From Acidobacteriota bacterium (GTDB lineage Bacteria > Acidobacteriota > Vicinamibacteria > Vicinamibacterales > UBA2999), in contig JAKFYH010000056.1 of the NCBI GenBank assembly GCA_021730945.1, forward strand, positions 1 to 64,000: a stretch of 64,000 nucleotides of DNA. The letters are read 5' to 3'. Positions 63,122 to 64,000 of this stretch are shown here, piece after piece. The number at the start of each line of letters is the position of its first letter. Positions within the stretch are counted from its first letter, which is position 1. Both the position numbers and the translations under genes were made by a program. The notes beneath the pieces are model-generated. The model was not told the DNA's origin and ran no database searches. It saw nothing but the letters and a program-made list of their open reading frames with translations.

Positions 63122-64000
63122 CTACGAGACCGCGGCCTCAGTGATCACCAGGGCCGGCGAGGCCTCGCCCATGACTTCCGCACGCACGCCCAGTGGCAGC
63201 GTCCAGGTGGCGCCGGCGGTGTGCCCGGAGGGGAAGGCAAAGAGGACCGGTCCCGGGAAGCCGGCGGTGAAGTCGCGCAGCACGTCGCGAATGGCCAGGT
63301 CGCCGCCCGGCTCGTCGCAGCCGGGAAACTCCCCAAACACAATGGCGCGGGCCCGCGCGAGGATGCCGGCCTGTGCCAGTTGCGTCATCATCCGGTGAAT
63401 GCGATACGGCCGCTCGCCGATGTCCTCAAGGAACAGGACGCAGCCCTCCGGCGCGGCAAAGGCCCACGGCGTCCCGAGTGACGCCACCAGTTGCGTCAGG
63501 GTGCCGCCGGTCAGCGTACCGGTGGCTCGGCCCCGCTGCAGTACCTCGAGCCCGGCGGGACGGCACTCGCCCGCCGGCTCGCCCGACATCAGGACGCGCC
63601 GGAACGAGGACTCGTCGTAGGCCGCCGGGCCAATCGACAGGCGGCGGTCCACCATCGGACCATGAATCGCCGCGAGTCCGTGCAATTGGTAAAACGTGAG
63701 GATGGCGGTGATGTCGCTGTAACCGATCAGGGCTTTCCGCGACGCGCGTAGTAATGCGGGATCCAGCAAGGGCAAGACCTGCATGCTGCCGTATCCGCCC
63801 CTCATCGCCACCAGTGCGGCGATGGACGGATCGGACCACGCCCGCGAAATTGCCCTCGCCCGTGTTTCCACCGATCCGGCGACGAAGCCCGACTTCTCGA
63901 ACACTGACTCGTCGTACACGGCCTCAAGTCCGAGCCGCGCCAACTCGGCCACGCCTGCAGCGACCTGGTCAATCGGAAACGGACTGGCGGGCGCCACCAG
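63122..64000 (-). CDS. LD-carboxypeptidase (peptidase S66 family), N-terminus beyond right edge
   Basis: LVAPASPFPIDQVAAGVAELARLGLEAVYDE; VAMRGGYGSMQVLPLLD; LIGYSDITAILTFYQLHGLAAIHGPM; VLFLEDIGERPYRIHRMMTQL. Confidence 0.92.
   Translation of the reverse strand: MVAPASPFPIDQVAAGVAELARLGLEAVYDESVFEKSGFVAGSVETRARAISRAWSDPSIAALVAMRGGYGSMQVLPLLDPALLRASRKALIGYSDITAILTFYQLHGLAAIHGPMVDRRLSIGPAAYDESSFRRVLMSGEPAGECRPAGLEVLQRGRATGTLTGGTLTQLVASLGTPWAFAAPEGCVLFLEDIGERPYRIHRMMTQLAQAGILARARAIVFGEFPGCDEPGGDLAIRDVLRDFTAGFPGPVLFAFPSGHTAGATWTLPLGVRAEVMGEASPALVITEAAVS

Overview
This 64 kb window is a GC-rich bacterial chromosome segment. It is almost entirely core genes, in an arrangement that looks like Acidobacteriota/Vicinamibacteria (taxon is inference). 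No prophage, transposase, CRISPR array or rRNA was recognised. Both edges cut genes: mutL on the left and an S66 LD-carboxypeptidase on the right. Recognised blocks, in order: mutL-ppdK-glyS-glyQ-recO; mgtE-era-corC-like-ybeY-phoH; aspS-hisS-gamma-CA-dcd-ndk-pheA; sucDC; sdhCAB; mdh; serA; kdsB-pyrG-kdsA-kdsD-lapB; coaE-folD-permease; thiE-accC-accB-pepP-TPR; a pilMNOPQ operon with two lipoprotein-like genes; rplM-rpsI-rpsB-tsf-pyrH-frr-thrC; pfkA; tRNA-Ala(CGC); lolA and an orphan secretin; and ldcA-mpl-pxpB-pxpC-murB-murA. The most interesting signals are non-coding. (1) A classical-looking transcription attenuator precedes pheA: a Phe-codon leader peptide that appears leaderless, a competing antiterminator and a terminator with a U-tract. 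(2) Short tandem-repeat arrays fill gene junctions, usually just upstream of a start codon. One 14-bp unit is shared by two distant junctions, and some arrays run into coding sequence (PPDK N-terminus, MutL linker, C-terminus of a four-helix-bundle protein). (3) A ~104-nt imperfect hairpin separates tsf from an apparently leaderless pyrH. (4) Several promoters place a -10 box 5-9 nt from the start codon. (5) FolD probably starts at CTG directly after an in-frame stop codon. All calls are by eye from sequence and the supplied ORF translations; no searches were run.
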